A DNA stretch of 36,933 nucleotides, taken from positions 1 to 36,933 of the forward strand of contig CAMSTM010000015.1 in NCBI GenBank assembly GCA_947063675.1, written 5' to 3'. Positions 17,308 to 26,705 of this stretch are shown here, piece after piece. Position numbers and translations under genes: made by a program. The notes under the pieces are model-generated. The model saw nothing but the letters and a program-made list of their open reading frames with translations. It searched no databases and was not told the origin of the DNA. How positions within the stretch are numbered: the first letter of the stretch is position 1; each line of letters opens with the position of its first letter. The DNA is from an uncultured Lachnospiraceae bacterium (lineage in GTDB: Bacteria > Bacillota > Clostridia > Lachnospirales > Lachnospiraceae).

Positions 17308-17874
17308 CTACGCCGTCATATTCATCTGATAGGCCTCAATCGCCCGCTGTATCTGAAACAGGTTCCTCTCCGACTGCCCGCCGAACATCTCCTCCCGGCT
17401 GTCAGCTACCCCGTTCGCCACCCCCTCAGCCGCTTTGTCCATAGCGCTGACCGGTTTAAAATCCGCCTTAGTCTCCGCAGCGTTTAATTCCTTTGCAGAG
17501 TTTCTTACACCTGCCGCTGCCGCCCTGACCTCGGCTTCCTCCGGGTTCTTCGTTCTGCCGGCTTCCTCAGCCGCATCAGAATCGTTGAGCATCTCTCCCG
17601 CTTCCTCAAGATTTTCCATTACTTCGTCAGGCTTCATGATTCTGGAGGCATTCTGCCGTCCTTCCCACATCTGCCTTTCCAGAACATCGCTGAAATTGAC
17701 GGTCTGTCCTTTTTTCAGCGGATTTTCATTCAAGCTTTCATCTGATAATGCGGAAAAATCCGTCCTGCCCGAAATCAAATCGTCGCCAATCGACGATATC
17801 CGGGAAAGGCTGCCCGCATTTACCATGTTTGCATTGTAAATATACGGTCTGAAACTCACCGCTCCTATCTGCAT
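17308..17874 (-). CDS. Protein of unknown function, 188 residues
   Basis: I do not recognise a family. The sequence begins MQIGAVSFRPYIYNANMVNA. It has a patterned N-terminus rich in Asn and Ser, a segment PLKKGQTVNFSDVLERQM, a long Ala/Glu-rich middle likely to be helical or disordered, and a short ordered C-terminus ERNLFQIQRAIEAYQMNMTA. There is no signal peptide or membrane helix. The N- and C-terminal blocks, with a flexible middle, recall small flagellar rod or junction proteins, but that is only an impression. It is a single-gene unit, with a strong sigma-A promoter upstream, GGAG before the ATG and a terminator downstream. Confidence 0.75.
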   Translation of the reverse strand: MQIGAVSFRPYIYNANMVNAGSLSRISSIGDDLISGRTDFSALSDESLNENPLKKGQTVNFSDVLERQMWEGRQNASRIMKPDEVMENLEEAGEMLNDSDAAEEAGRTKNPEEAEVRAAAAGVRNSAKELNAAETKADFKPVSAMDKAAEGVANGVADSREEMFGGQSERNLFQIQRAIEAYQMNMTA

Positions 17875-17921
17875 GACTGGACTGCTCCTTTCGTACTGTG
17901 TAATCCTTTTTGTGTGTTTCT

Positions 17922-17950
17922 ATTATAATGTACATAAGGGGCAAAGTCAA
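17922..17950 (-). promoter_or_regulatory. Strong sigma-A promoter of the unknown protein gene
   Basis: On the minus strand TTGACT (17945-17950) and a perfect TATAAT (17922-17927) are separated by exactly 17 bases. The ATG follows about 45 bases after the -10. This is one of the clearest promoters in the window. Confidence 0.9.
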
Positions 17951-18034
17951 TAATCGGGGGAGGGGGAAATGAAATTTCAAAAACTGAAATTTTCTTTACT
18001 TTAACGCCGCCGTTTCCGCATATCAAACGGAAAA

Positions 18035-18619
18035 TCACTCCTCCACGTCCACATAATCCACGTCAATAATTTTTTCCTTATCCCGCTTCACCTTGAACAC
18101 CCTTGACAATATCCAGATATCGGACACGCCGTCATAGATAAGAAAAATTCCGATAAACCGCACCACGGTTTCCGCCACTTCAAAGGGATTATAGACAAGA
18201 ATCCCTCCAAGAACCACCGTAAGCGCTCCAAAGAGAAAAGCAAGCCACCATCTGTCATAACTGTCCTTCTTAAGCGCAATCGCCTGCACCACGTTATGTA
18301 CCCCGTGTATGACTATCAGAACCCCCACAATCACGGGAACTGCCATGATAATCATTTCGGGACTCGTCAAAATCCAGATTCCGATTACTGCCAGGACAAT
18401 GCCAAAGACCATCATTCCCTGAGAAAGCATGGTTCTTTCCTTATTTATCAGATATAATACCATCTGCACCAGCCCGTATATGAGCAGCATACCCCCAAGC
18501 AGCGTGCAGACAATCCGCATGGTTGTGCCCGGCCAGATAAGAAGCACGAGCCCAAGCAGCGTGCACAGCCCCGCCGAAATCGTATAATTTGCTTTCAATC
18601 CTTTTAAAAAATCCGACAT
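18035..18619 (-). CDS. DUF308 / HdeD-like membrane protein
   Basis: A 194-residue integral membrane protein with about six helices, in three similar pairs. Examples are ISAGLCTLLGLVLLIWPGTT, GMMVFGIVLAVIGIWILTSP and LAFLFGALTVVLGGILVYNP. Each pair ends with a Pro-containing turn (WPG, SPE, NPF), typical of DUF308. The C-terminal tail is charged (DKEKIIDVDYVDVEE) and probably cytoplasmic. The family name comes from E. coli HdeD, an acid-resistance membrane protein, but function in Firmicutes is unknown. It follows the VanZ-like gene by 18 bases, probably in one operon. Confidence 0.85.
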   Translation of the reverse strand: MSDFLKGLKANYTISAGLCTLLGLVLLIWPGTTMRIVCTLLGGMLLIYGLVQMVLYLINKERTMLSQGMMVFGIVLAVIGIWILTSPEMIIMAVPVIVGVLIVIHGVHNVVQAIALKKDSYDRWWLAFLFGALTVVLGGILVYNPFEVAETVVRFIGIFLIYDGVSDIWILSRVFKVKRDKEKIIDVDYVDVEE

Positions 18620-18637
18620 GTCATTTACTCCTTTTTC

Positions 18638-19126
18638 TTATTTCTGTCTTTTTTCATACCGCTTTTTTAAAGCTTCATATGCCCTGTAAACCAGATAGCC
18701 CAAAACCGCCCCGAAACAGTTGAGGAGAATATCGTCCACGTCAAATGCCCCGAAAGCGCTGAAAAGCTGGAAAACCTCTATACCCACCACAAGAAAAAAT
18801 GCCTGAAACAGCATCACCCAAAAGCATTTCTCCCTTTTTATCACATAGGGCAGAAGAAAGCCAAAGGGGACAAAGGCAACTATATTTCCCACCAGATTTT
18901 CAAAGCTGTTTAATTTATAGGAATAATCTATATACATACGTATGGTTTTAAACAACGTAAAATTAGCTGTATCAAGCCCCTCCAGAATCACTTCCTTCCG
19001 CCAGGAGGCTGCAATCGCCTGCAGCTGTTCCAGAGGGTATTTAAAAATAATCACTTTAATCAGCACCAGCAGATAAAGAAAAAAAATGAGTCTGACATGT
19101 TTCCCAAGAAACTGTCTGATATTCAC
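18638..19126 (-). CDS. VanZ-like membrane protein
   Basis: A 162-residue VanZ-family protein with four predicted membrane helices. The family core is NLVGNIVAFVPFGFLLPYVI, then GIEVFQLFSAFGAFDVDDIL and LNCFGAVLGYLVY. VanZ itself gives low-level teicoplanin resistance, but most chromosomal homologues have no known role, and no van cluster is present here. The start is GTG 19126, sharing one base with the truA stop (TAGTG), with GGAGG 10 bases before it, so translation is probably coupled to truA. Confidence 0.87.
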   Translation of the reverse strand: MNIRQFLGKHVRLIFFLYLLVLIKVIIFKYPLEQLQAIAASWRKEVILEGLDTANFTLFKTIRMYIDYSYKLNSFENLVGNIVAFVPFGFLLPYVIKREKCFWVMLFQAFFLVVGIEVFQLFSAFGAFDVDDILLNCFGAVLGYLVYRAYEALKKRYEKRQK

Positions 19127-19935
19127 TAATAACGAACCTCCATCAATGTAAGTCCTTTCGCGGGAACCAGTTCCCCGGCGTTTTCGCGCCGGCCCGACCT
19201 GAGAATCTCCGCGATATCCTCAGGTTTTCTCTTGTGTAATCCCACTTCCAGAAGTGTTCCGGTCATAATCCTGACCATATGGTACAAAAAGCCGTTTCCG
19301 CTGTACCAGAAACGAATTTCATCCTGTACCCCCGCTGTTTTCATGGATGCGCTCGCCGCCTGCTCTATCCGAATTTCATCAATTGTGCGGACCGTAGACT
19401 TTTTCCCCTTTTTCGCGGAGGTAAAAGCCTTGAAATCATGAGTCCCGATAAGGCAGGGCAGAGCCTTTTCCATGGCTTCAATATCCGGCCTCTCTTCCAG
19501 AATATGCACATACCGTCTGTCAAATACATGGGGAATACTGGAATTTACCACCCGGTAGCAGTAGGTCTTTCCTTTTGCGTTCAGGCGGCTGTGAAACCGC
19601 TCCGGCGCCTCATCTATGGAAATCACCGCAATGTCCTCGGGAAGATAAAAATTCATATATTCCATTATTTCCCCGGCGCTTTTTATTTTATTCGCCGGGC
19701 TTTCTCCGCCGTCCGCCCCGTTCTTCTCTGTATTTATGTGAAAATTCGCCACCTGCCCCAGCGCATGGACGCCGGCGTCCGTTCTTCCCGATGCGTCAAC
19801 CTCGATTTTCTGTCCCGTCATTTTGGACAATACTGCTTCCAGCTTTGCCTGTATGGTGTTGTCCGTGTTCCCCTGTTTCTGCCAGCCCTGGTATCTTGTC
19901 CCCTCATACTGCAAAATTATTTTATAGTTTGCCAT
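19126..19935 (-). CDS. truA: tRNA pseudouridine(38-40) synthase TruA
   Basis: This enzyme converts uridines 38-40 in the anticodon arm of many tRNAs to pseudouridine. The N-terminus YEGTRYQGWQKQGNTDNTIQ and the active-site segment DASGRTDAGVHALGQVANFH, with the catalytic aspartate in RTD, are clear. Later family segments are NAKGKTYCYRV, HDFKAF and GNGFLYHMVRIMTGTLLEVG. With ATG 19935 (MANYKIIL, GGGAGG 4 bases upstream) it has 269 residues, near the usual length. The track's longer start at 20004 is a TTG inside an intergenic repeat element and is rejected. Confidence 0.95.
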   Translation of the reverse strand: MANYKIILQYEGTRYQGWQKQGNTDNTIQAKLEAVLSKMTGQKIEVDASGRTDAGVHALGQVANFHINTEKNGADGGESPANKIKSAGEIMEYMNFYLPEDIAVISIDEAPERFHSRLNAKGKTYCYRVVNSSIPHVFDRRYVHILEERPDIEAMEKALPCLIGTHDFKAFTSAKKGKKSTVRTIDEIRIEQAASASMKTAGVQDEIRFWYSGNGFLYHMVRIMTGTLLEVGLHKRKPEDIAEILRSGRRENAGELVPAKGLTLMEVRY

Positions 19936-19939
19936 TATA

Positions 19940-20099
19940 CCTCCCAGGGATTTTCCCTCATTCCAGTTCCGCAAGCTCCCTTCCGGCACCGTTTCGGCGG
20001 ACAAAACTTCCGTCTGTTTGCACTGCCGTAAGTTTGTCCGGGCACCGTCCGGGCGCTTGCTGTTCCTGTTCCGTATCTACACTTCCCAGGGATTTTCCT
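19940..20099 (-). repeat. Structured intergenic element, copy B, between the dehydrogenase and truA
   Basis: Conserved blocks on the plus strand are CAGTTCCGC (19964-19972), CTTCCGGCACC and CCGTCCGGGC (20045-20054). Central arms CGGACAAAACTT (19998-20009) and AAGTTTGTCCG (20030-20040) pair with one bulge. An outer stem (GCAAGC/GCTTGC) also forms. The same layout, with different arm sequences, is seen at 31368-31488. An imperfect 20-bp direct repeat (core TCCCAGGGATTTTCC) flanks the element at 19939-19958 and 20081-20100; the right copy belongs to the end of the dehydrogenase gene. Confidence 0.7.
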
Positions 20100-21060
20100 T
20101 CCCCTCCACGAAATACTTACAGCCCATAAGGGAATCCCTCACCACCGTGTTCACGCAGTCGTCAGTGTAAAATGCCATGTGGTGGCTTACCGTCACATTG
20201 GGAAAGCCCCTCAAAACCGCCAGTTCCCTGTTATTCAGTATATCTGATTTATGATCGTAATAATACAGCCCGAATTCATTTTCCACCACATCCAGTCCCG
20301 CGCCGCCGATTTTGCCGCTCTCGATTCCTGAAATCAAAGCCTCCGAGTCAATCAGAGCGCCTCTTGCTGTGTTGACAATCATGACGCCGTCCTTCATCTT
20401 TGAGACGGTCTCCGCGTTTATCATATGGAAGTTATCGTCTGTAAGCGGCGCATGCAGAGTAATCACATCCGCCTGCCTCCAAATCTCGTCCAGCGTCACG
20501 TAGGGTACTTTCGACGCTTTCACTTCTTCATTTTCATACAAATCATGGGCAAGCAGCCTGCAGCCGAATCCGGAAAGATTTTGAAGCACCATCCGTCCTA
20601 TTCTTCCGGTGCCGATAACGCCCACCGTCAAATCCTTCAGTTCCCTCCCCTGTATTCCCTTAAGGGAATAATCCTGTATGTTCGTGCGTTCCATGATACG
20701 CTTCATTTTACGAATCGTCATGAGAATCAGCATTACCGTATAATCGGCGACGCCGCAGGGGCCGTAGGGTGCGTTGGCAACCGTTATTCCAAGCCTTTTT
20801 GCCGCCTTCACATCAATATGGTCGTAGCCTATGGTTCTCGTAGTGATATACTTTACGCCATAACCGGCAAAGACCTTGAGAAGCTCCTCCGGCATTCTGG
20901 ACGTGAGAATGTCTATGCACTGTGAGTCCTGTGCCAGAGACGCATTTTCCTCATCCGGCGCATCGGGGCAGAGTACCAGCTCTATCCCCAGCTCTTTTCC
21001 GTATTTTTCAAACAAAGCCTTCTCGTCAAAGGCTCTGCAGTTATAAACCGTAACCTTCAT
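20077..21060 (-). CDS. D-isomer-specific 2-hydroxyacid dehydrogenase (D-lactate dehydrogenase type)
   Basis: A 327-residue NAD-dependent enzyme. The N- and C-terminal parts form the catalytic domain and the middle the Rossmann fold, with the NAD motif VGVIGTGRIGRMV. Catalytic residues are visible: arginine in VNTARGALID, glutamate in LDVVENEFG and histidine in VSHHMAFYTDD. The FYTDD after the histidine is typical of the D-lactate dehydrogenase and VanH branch rather than of glycerate or phosphoglycerate dehydrogenases. It probably reduces pyruvate or a related 2-keto acid. ATG 21060 has AAGGGGAAAC in front. It lies 25 bases after the AI-2E family gene, so it may be read with it. Confidence 0.88.
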   Translation of the reverse strand: MKVTVYNCRAFDEKALFEKYGKELGIELVLCPDAPDEENASLAQDSQCIDILTSRMPEELLKVFAGYGVKYITTRTIGYDHIDVKAAKRLGITVANAPYGPCGVADYTVMLILMTIRKMKRIMERTNIQDYSLKGIQGRELKDLTVGVIGTGRIGRMVLQNLSGFGCRLLAHDLYENEEVKASKVPYVTLDEIWRQADVITLHAPLTDDNFHMINAETVSKMKDGVMIVNTARGALIDSEALISGIESGKIGGAGLDVVENEFGLYYYDHKSDILNNRELAVLRGFPNVTVSHHMAFYTDDCVNTVVRDSLMGCKYFVEGKENPWEV

Positions 21061-21085
21061 GTTTCCCCTTTCTTCTGCGCCGCAA

Positions 21086-22318
21086 TCAGCGCATGGTTCT
21101 ATCCTGTTCGTTTCTTTGAAGCTGCATCATTTCCTGCTTCTTCTTGCGCTGCTTTTCCATTTCCCTGTAAATGCGCACAGCCTCCATATCCTCGTCATTT
21201 AAGTGTCTGAAATTACTGATGCTGGCATACAGAATTTTCAGACTGTTTATTGTGGTGTCAAAAACGCCTTCCCCGTACATATTCAGCACGATAATTCCGA
21301 TGGGAACCGCAATAATCATCCCTGCAACGCTCCCCACCTTGTAGCCCACAAACAGTAAAATCAGCGTGGGAATCGGCGCAAGCCCCATGGAATCTCCCAT
21401 AATTTTGGGCTGAATCAGCTGTCTTGCCATCTGTCCAACTCCCCAGATTATCAGCAGTCCTATCACCATGGTGTAATCGCCGTTTAAAAATTTGATAATC
21501 GCCCATGGAACCAGAACCGTTCCCGTTCCGAAAAAGGGCAGGAAGTCAAGAAACGCCACGCCAATGGCAATAATGAAAGCATATCTCACCTTTAAAACGG
21601 TAAACCCGATTCCCAAAAGCAGGTACATCCAGATTTCAATTTTAATCTGCGCCTTGAAATAGCCGCCTACCGCATGGCGCAGTCCTCTTTTTATCATGTT
21701 CCACCGCTCGGTAATCGCCTCCGGAACCACCTTCGACAGCAGATTCGGCAGATAATCCTTATCCGCCACAAAAAGGTAGGAGGATAAAAGACACATGATA
21801 ATCCCGATGAGAATGGAGGGCAAATCCATGGCAAAACGTCCCAGAGCTTCAATGGTCGGCTCGCTGAGTCCCCCGAAAAAATCCCCGAGGTAAGTCTCGA
21901 TATTCTCTGTGACTTTTTTAAAGGTCGTCTGGAGGCTTTCGGGAAAATACTTTCCCGCCGTCTCAAAGGCTTCTCCCACCTCCTCAAAATCTTCCAGTGT
22001 GCTCTCCCACATTTCAGGAAGCTCGCTGACAAAGTTCGTGGTCTCCTCTATCAGCTTTGCCCCCAGAAGATATCCGGCGAGAATTACCAGCGCAATAACC
22101 GAAATAATCACAAAGGCTGCGCCGGCCTTTCTTTTAATCTTTAATTGCTTTTCAAAAAACTTTACCAGTGGGCTGGCTATCAGCGCAATAATCCAGCCAA
22201 TGATAAAAGGCATAAAACAGACGATAAATCTGGGAAGTATAAAAATGCATACCAGCAAAAAAGCCAGCATAATGCTTAAGTTTACAAAAACTTTAAGATA
22301 AATTCTTTTATTTCCCAT
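21086..22318 (-). CDS. AI-2E family transporter-like membrane protein
   Basis: A 410-residue membrane protein of the AI-2E/UPF0118 family. N-terminal helices (IIGWIIALIASPLVKFFEK; AAFVIISVIALVILAGYLLG) are followed by a large soluble segment (about 90-165), then a block of helices with the family segments FLDFLPFFGTGTVLVPWAII, ARQLIQPKIMGDSMGL and PIPTLILLFVGYKVG. The C-terminal tail is highly charged (EMEKQRKKKQEMMQLQRNEQ). Family members include exporters and the Bacillus sporulation membrane protein YtvI, so a spore role is possible but not shown. Its first codons overlap the end of engB by 11 bases. Confidence 0.88.
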   Translation of the reverse strand: MGNKRIYLKVFVNLSIMLAFLLVCIFILPRFIVCFMPFIIGWIIALIASPLVKFFEKQLKIKRKAGAAFVIISVIALVILAGYLLGAKLIEETTNFVSELPEMWESTLEDFEEVGEAFETAGKYFPESLQTTFKKVTENIETYLGDFFGGLSEPTIEALGRFAMDLPSILIGIIMCLLSSYLFVADKDYLPNLLSKVVPEAITERWNMIKRGLRHAVGGYFKAQIKIEIWMYLLLGIGFTVLKVRYAFIIAIGVAFLDFLPFFGTGTVLVPWAIIKFLNGDYTMVIGLLIIWGVGQMARQLIQPKIMGDSMGLAPIPTLILLFVGYKVGSVAGMIIAVPIGIIVLNMYGEGVFDTTINSLKILYASISNFRHLNDEDMEAVRIYREMEKQRKKKQEMMQLQRNEQDRTMR

Positions 22319-22913
22319 CCTCGCATCCTTCTTCCAGATAAGTATCCAGCAGCCTGTAGATTTCCTCGCGTCCCTGTTTTGTCATTGCCGACCAGGGAAT
22401 TATTGTTGTATTTTCTTTGCAGCCCAAACCGTCAGACACCATTTTCAAATGCTTTGCCAGCTGGCTTGGTTTGATTTTGTCCGCCTTTGTGGCAACGATA
22501 ACAGGACGGAAGCCGTAGCTTAAAATCCAGTCATACATCATTTTATCATTTTCCGACGGCTCGTGACGAATGTCGATTAAAAGAAAAACCGCCCTGAGCT
22601 GACGTGAGGTGTAGAGGTAATTTTCCGTCATGACGCCCCACTTTTCCTTTTCCTGTACATTAACCTTTGTATAACCGTAACCGGGCAAATCCACAAAGTA
22701 CATCTGGCCGTTAATATTATAATAATTAATGGTCTGCGTTTTTCCCGGGGAAGCGCTGGTTCTGGCCAGAGATTTCCGATTCATCAGCCCGTTAATCAGG
22801 GAAGATTTACCCACGTTGCTCTTGCCGGCAAAGGCAAACTCCATATGAATGTTTTCCGGCAGCTTGCTGGTGATGCCGCAGACGGTTTCCAGACTTACAT
22901 TCTTAATTACCAT
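22308..22913 (-). CDS. engB: Ribosome biogenesis GTPase EngB (YsxC/YihA)
   Basis: A 201-residue TRAFAC-class GTPase needed for assembly of the large ribosomal subunit. The G1 motif is AGKSNVGKSSLINGL, the switch region TSASPGKTQTIN, G3 VDLPGYGYTKV and G4 VATKADKI, with SAMTKQG at the G5 position. Length is typical. ATG 22913 (MVIKNVSL) has GGAGTTAAA in front; the track's longer start would overlap the lon end and is unlikely. Placement right after lon is the standard Firmicute order. Confidence 0.95.
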   Translation of the reverse strand: MVIKNVSLETVCGITSKLPENIHMEFAFAGKSNVGKSSLINGLMNRKSLARTSASPGKTQTINYYNINGQMYFVDLPGYGYTKVNVQEKEKWGVMTENYLYTSRQLRAVFLLIDIRHEPSENDKMMYDWILSYGFRPVIVATKADKIKPSQLAKHLKMVSDGLGCKENTTIIPWSAMTKQGREEIYRLLDTYLEEGCEDGK

Positions 22914-22938
22914 TTTAACTCCTGTTCTTTTGCGCAAA

Positions 22939-25350
22939 TCACATCAGTGCGTGTTTAAGAACTTCCTTCATATTTTTTACATAGGTGACGGCGAGTCCGT
23001 CCTTAATCTCTTCCGGGATTTCTTCAATGTCCTTCTTATTTTCATAGGGCACAAGGACTTCCTTTAACCCGGCCATCCGGGCCGCCAGTATCTTTTCTTT
23101 CAGGCCGCCGATGGGAAGTACTCTCCCCCGCAGCGTCACCTCTCCTGTCATGGCAAGGTCGCTTCTGACCATTTTTCCGGTAATCGCCGAATACAGGGCT
23201 GTTGCCATGGTGATTCCGGCGGACGGGCCGTCCTTGGGAACTGCGCCCTGGGGAATATGAATGTGAAAATCATTTTCCTTGAAAAGCGCCGGCGAAATAC
23301 CCGATTCCTTTCCCACGGAGCGCACGAAGCTCATTCCAATCATGGCCGATTCCTTCATCACGTCGCCCATCTGGCCGGTGAGCTCGATTTCGCCTTTTCC
23401 CGGCATCATATTTACTTCAATTTGAAGGGTATCTCCGCCCACACTGGTCCAGGCAAGTCCCCGCACAATACCTGCCTGCGGTTCCTTGTTTGCCTTATCC
23501 AGACTGTATTTTCTCTTGCCCAGATATTTATCCAGATTGGAGGCGGTCACCTTTATCTTTTTCAGGCTTCCGGCTTCTCCCTTTTCAGTCCTGTCGGAAG
23601 CTTCACAGACTTCGCCGCCCTCACCTCTGTCATATTCCTCGCCTGCCTCAAGAATTTCCTTTGCGGACTTCCGGCAGATATCTCCGATTTTTCTCTCCAA
23701 CTCCCGGACGCCGGCCTCCTTTGTATAATATGTAATGATATTCTTCAGCGCGCCGTCCTGAATGGAAAGCATTTTATTCGTAATGCCGTTGCGGGCCATC
23801 TGTTTTTTCAAAAGGTGTTCCTTTGCAATATGGAACTTTTCATTTTCCGTATAGCTGCTGACCTCAATGACTTCCATACGGTCCAGAAGCGGCCTCGGAA
23901 TGGTCTGGGTGGTATTGGCAGTGGCAACGAAAAGCACCTCGGACAAATCCAGAGGAATCTCCACATAGTGGTCCCGGAACCTTACGTTCTGTTCTCCGTC
24001 AAGCACTTCCAGAAGGGCGGAAAAAGTATCACCCTTGTAATCATTGCTCACCTTGTCAATTTCATCAAGCAGCATCAGCGGGTTCTTCACTCCCGCCTGC
24101 TTTAATCCCGCAGCAATCCTTCCCGGCATGGCGCCCACATAGGTCTTTCTGTGGCCTCTGATTTCCGCCTCATCCCGGACGCCGCCCAGGCAAATCCGCA
24201 CATACTTTTTATTCAAAGCCTCGGCCATGCTCTTTGCAATGGAGGTTTTTCCCGTTCCCGGAGGTCCTACCAGACAAATGATGGGGCTTTCTCCCTTTTT
24301 CGTAAGGCACCGCACCGCCAGAAATTCCAGAATGCGCTCTTTTACCTGCTCTAAGCCGTAATGCTCTCTTTCAAGAATCTCGCCGGCATGCTTCATGCTC
24401 TCGTTATCTTTAGAAGCTTTATCCCAGGGCAGATCAAGCAGCGTCTCGATATACGCGCGCTCCACCGCTCCCTCCGAGCTGTTTCCCGCAAACTTTTTAA
24501 ATCGGGTAATTTCCTTCTGGATTTTGGCCCTGACCTCCCCGGAAGCCTGCAGCTTTGAAAGAGCCTCCTCAAACTGGTCCGAATCGGAAAAAGAACCTTC
24601 TTCTCCCAGCTCCTCCCTGATGTAGTGGAGCTGTTCCCGCAAAAGATACTCTCTCTGGTTCTTGTCCACCCTGTCCTTCATTCTGTGCGCCAGTTCTTCT
24701 CTTGCTCTGGCAATTTCTATTTCATTCAGCAGATGCCCGCACAGAATATCGTACCGCTCTTTGATATCGAGAGCCTCAAGAACCTCCTGCTTTTTCTCAT
24801 AGCCGATGGGCAGATTCATGGCAATCTGATCCATCAGTATTCCCGGTTCCTTCACCTGGGAATACCTTTGAAGCGCATTTTTGTCCAGCTTGGGAAAATG
24901 GGATGCGAATGCGGTAAAATATTTCTTTATCTGCCGAAGCAGCGCTTCTTTTTCTATTTCATTTTCTTCATTCCCGGAGGAAACGTCAAATATTTCTTCC
25001 ACATACGCTTCAAGGAATTTTGAATTTTCTTCGTGAATCCCCATAAGCCTTCCCCGGCTGATTCCCTCCACGAGAACCCTGACTATCTGGTTGGGCAGCT
25101 TGGTAATCTGTTTCACCACACAGATGGTTCCCACAGGATAAATCTGTTCCCCGGCAGGGTCTTCAACGCCGGCGTCCTTCTGGGCTGCCAGAAAAAGCTT
25201 TCCACCGCCCGTCATGGCATACTCGAGAGCCTGCAGGGATTTTTCCCTGTTTAAATCAAAATGGATATTAATTCCCGGCAGGACTGTCATCCCCCGTAAA
25301 GGAATCACAGGCAGCATAATGAACTGCCCTTCCGCTTTCTTTTCACACAT
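22939..25350 (-). CDS. lon: ATP-dependent protease La (LonA)
   Basis: A cytoplasmic AAA+ serine protease of about 803 residues that degrades damaged and regulatory proteins. The N-terminal substrate domain begins [14 protein letters not shown]. The Walker A motif is [14 protein letters not shown], Walker [12 protein letters not shown]. The C-terminal protease domain has the catalytic serine in [18 protein letters not shown] and the catalytic lysine in [10 protein letters not shown]. An acidic insert ([20 protein letters not shown]) before the protease domain is longer than in many homologues. The track starts at GTG 25368, which touches a strong hairpin. ATG 25350 ([10 protein letters not shown]) has GAGG 8 bases upstream and is preferred. 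Confidence 0.95.
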   Translation of the reverse strand: MCEKKAEGQFIMLPVIPLRGMTVLPGINIHFDLNREKSLQALEYAMTGGGKLFLAAQKDAGVEDPAGEQIYPVGTICVVKQITKLPNQIVRVLVEGISRGRLMGIHEENSKFLEAYVEEIFDVSSGNEENEIEKEALLRQIKKYFTAFASHFPKLDKNALQRYSQVKEPGILMDQIAMNLPIGYEKKQEVLEALDIKERYDILCGHLLNEIEIARAREELAHRMKDRVDKNQREYLLREQLHYIREELGEEGSFSDSDQFEEALSKLQASGEVRAKIQKEITRFKKFAGNSSEGAVERAYIETLLDLPWDKASKDNESMKHAGEILEREHYGLEQVKERILEFLAVRCLTKKGESPIICLVGPPGTGKTSIAKSMAEALNKKYVRICLGGVRDEAEIRGHRKTYVGAMPGRIAAGLKQAGVKNPLMLLDEIDKVSNDYKGDTFSALLEVLDGEQNVRFRDHYVEIPLDLSEVLFVATANTTQTIPRPLLDRMEVIEVSSYTENEKFHIAKEHLLKKQMARNGITNKMLSIQDGALKNIITYYTKEAGVRELERKIGDICRKSAKEILEAGEEYDRGEGGEVCEASDRTEKGEAGSLKKIKVTASNLDKYLGKRKYSLDKANKEPQAGIVRGLAWTSVGGDTLQIEVNMMPGKGEIELTGQMGDVMKESAMIGMSFVRSVGKESGISPALFKENDFHIHIPQGAVPKDGPSAGITMATALYSAITGKMVRSDLAMTGEVTLRGRVLPIGGLKEKILAARMAGLKEVLVPYENKKDIEEIPEEIKDGLAVTYVKNMKEVLKHALM

Positions 25351-25368
25351 AAATTTATCCTCTGTCAC

Positions 25369-25394
25369 AAAATGCCGCCTACCGGCGGCATTTT
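25369..25394 (-). terminator. Perfect hairpin between clpX and lon
   Basis: An 11-base perfect inverted repeat (AAAATGCCGCC/GGCGGCATTTT) with a 4-base loop lies 13 bases after the clpX stop. The T-run is only four bases, so it may be a partial terminator or mRNA stabiliser lowering lon expression relative to clpX. Confidence 0.75.
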
Positions 25395-25407
25395 ACTTAC
25401 AAAATAT

Positions 25408-26667
25408 CTATCTTGCTCTGCGCATTACCTCACGGTGAATCAACAAAGGCTCGCTGGTACCCTCTATTGCCCCTTTGGTAATCACGCACTCTTCAATGGT
25501 ATCGTCCGACGGAATCCGGAACATCACATCCATCATTGCCTTTTCCATGATGGAACGCAGTCCTCTCGCCCCTGTCTTGCGCTCAAGGGCCTGCTTCGCA
25601 ATGGTTCTGACCGCGTCCTCCTCAAAGGTGAGCTCCACGTCGTCAAATCCAAAAAGTTTCTGGTACTGCTTAATCAAAGCGCTTTTCGGCTCCTTCAAAA
25701 TCCGTACAAGGGCGTCCTCGTCCAATCCCTGAAGGGAAACGGTAATCGGGACACGGCCCACAAACTCCGGTATCAGACCGAACTTCATCAAATCCTGAGG
25801 AGTGGCTTCTTTCAGCACCTCTCCGATATCGCGGCTGCTCTTACTCGCAATTTCCGCGTCAAAACCAATAGAATTACGGTTTAATCTGTTCTCGATAATC
25901 TTTTCCAGACCGTCAAAAGCGCCTCCGCAGATAAATAAAATATTGGAGGTATCAACCTGAATTAACTCCTGGTGGGGATGCTTTCTTCCGCCCTGAGGCG
26001 GAACGCTTGCCACCGTTCCCTCCACGATTTTCAGAAGAGCCTGCTGAACGCCTTCACCCGAAACGTCTCTGGTAATAGACACGTTCTCGCTTTTCTTGGT
26101 AATTTTATCTATCTCGTCAATGTAAATCATGCCGAGCTGGGCGCGCTCCACGTCGTAATCCGCCGCCTGTATCAGTTTAAGGAGAATATTTTCAACATCC
26201 TCGCCCACGTAGCCTGCTTCTGTCAGTGTGGTAGCGTCCGCTATGGCAAAGGGCACGTTGATAATCCTGGCCAGAGTCTGCGCCAGATAGGTTTTGCCCG
26301 AGCCGGTAGGTCCAAGCATAATGATGTTGCTCTTTTGGAGCTCCACATCATCCATATCCTTCGGAGCCGTCACTCTCTTATAATGATTGTAGACGGCAAC
26401 CGATAAAACCTTTTTGGCTTCCTCCTGACCTACCACATAATCGTCCAGAAAATCCTTGATTTCCACAGGCTTAAGGAGATTGATGTCGAATTCCTCTTCC
26501 GCCGTCTCTTCCTCTTCTTCATAGCCCTCTTCCACAATATCGGCGCAGATTTCCACGCATTCGTCGCAGATATATACGCCTGACGGACCTGCAATCAGCT
26601 TTCGCACCTGGTCCTGTGTTTTATTACAAAAAGAACACCTGATATTATCAGAATTTCTCCCTGCCAT
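25408..26667 (-). CDS. clpX: ATP-dependent Clp protease ATP-binding subunit ClpX
   Basis: The AAA+ unfoldase that feeds proteins into ClpP. The N-terminal zinc-binding domain has CSFCNK and CDECVEIC. The Walker A motif is [14 protein letters not shown], Walker [10 protein letters not shown], and the IGF-type ClpP-contact loop is represented by [10 protein letters not shown]. The C-terminal small domain contains [20 protein letters not shown]. With ATG 26667 ([16 protein letters not shown] in front) it has 419 residues, the normal length. It lies 38 bases after clpP. Confidence 0.97.
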   Translation of the reverse strand: MAGRNSDNIRCSFCNKTQDQVRKLIAGPSGVYICDECVEICADIVEEGYEEEEETAEEEFDINLLKPVEIKDFLDDYVVGQEEAKKVLSVAVYNHYKRVTAPKDMDDVELQKSNIIMLGPTGSGKTYLAQTLARIINVPFAIADATTLTEAGYVGEDVENILLKLIQAADYDVERAQLGMIYIDEIDKITKKSENVSITRDVSGEGVQQALLKIVEGTVASVPPQGGRKHPHQELIQVDTSNILFICGGAFDGLEKIIENRLNRNSIGFDAEIASKSSRDIGEVLKEATPQDLMKFGLIPEFVGRVPITVSLQGLDEDALVRILKEPKSALIKQYQKLFGFDDVELTFEEDAVRTIAKQALERKTGARGLRSIMEKAMMDVMFRIPSDDTIEECVITKGAIEGTSEPLLIHREVMRRAR

Positions 26668-26705
26668 TTTCTTTCCCCTTATCAATTAAAAAGATTCCGC
26701 CAAGT

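Noticed and set aside
18638-19126. Part of a vancomycin or teicoplanin resistance cluster (VanZ-like gene with a VanH-like dehydrogenase nearby)
   Set aside because: There is no vanA/B-type ligase, vanX or vanRS; the genes are separated by truA and belong to widespread housekeeping families.
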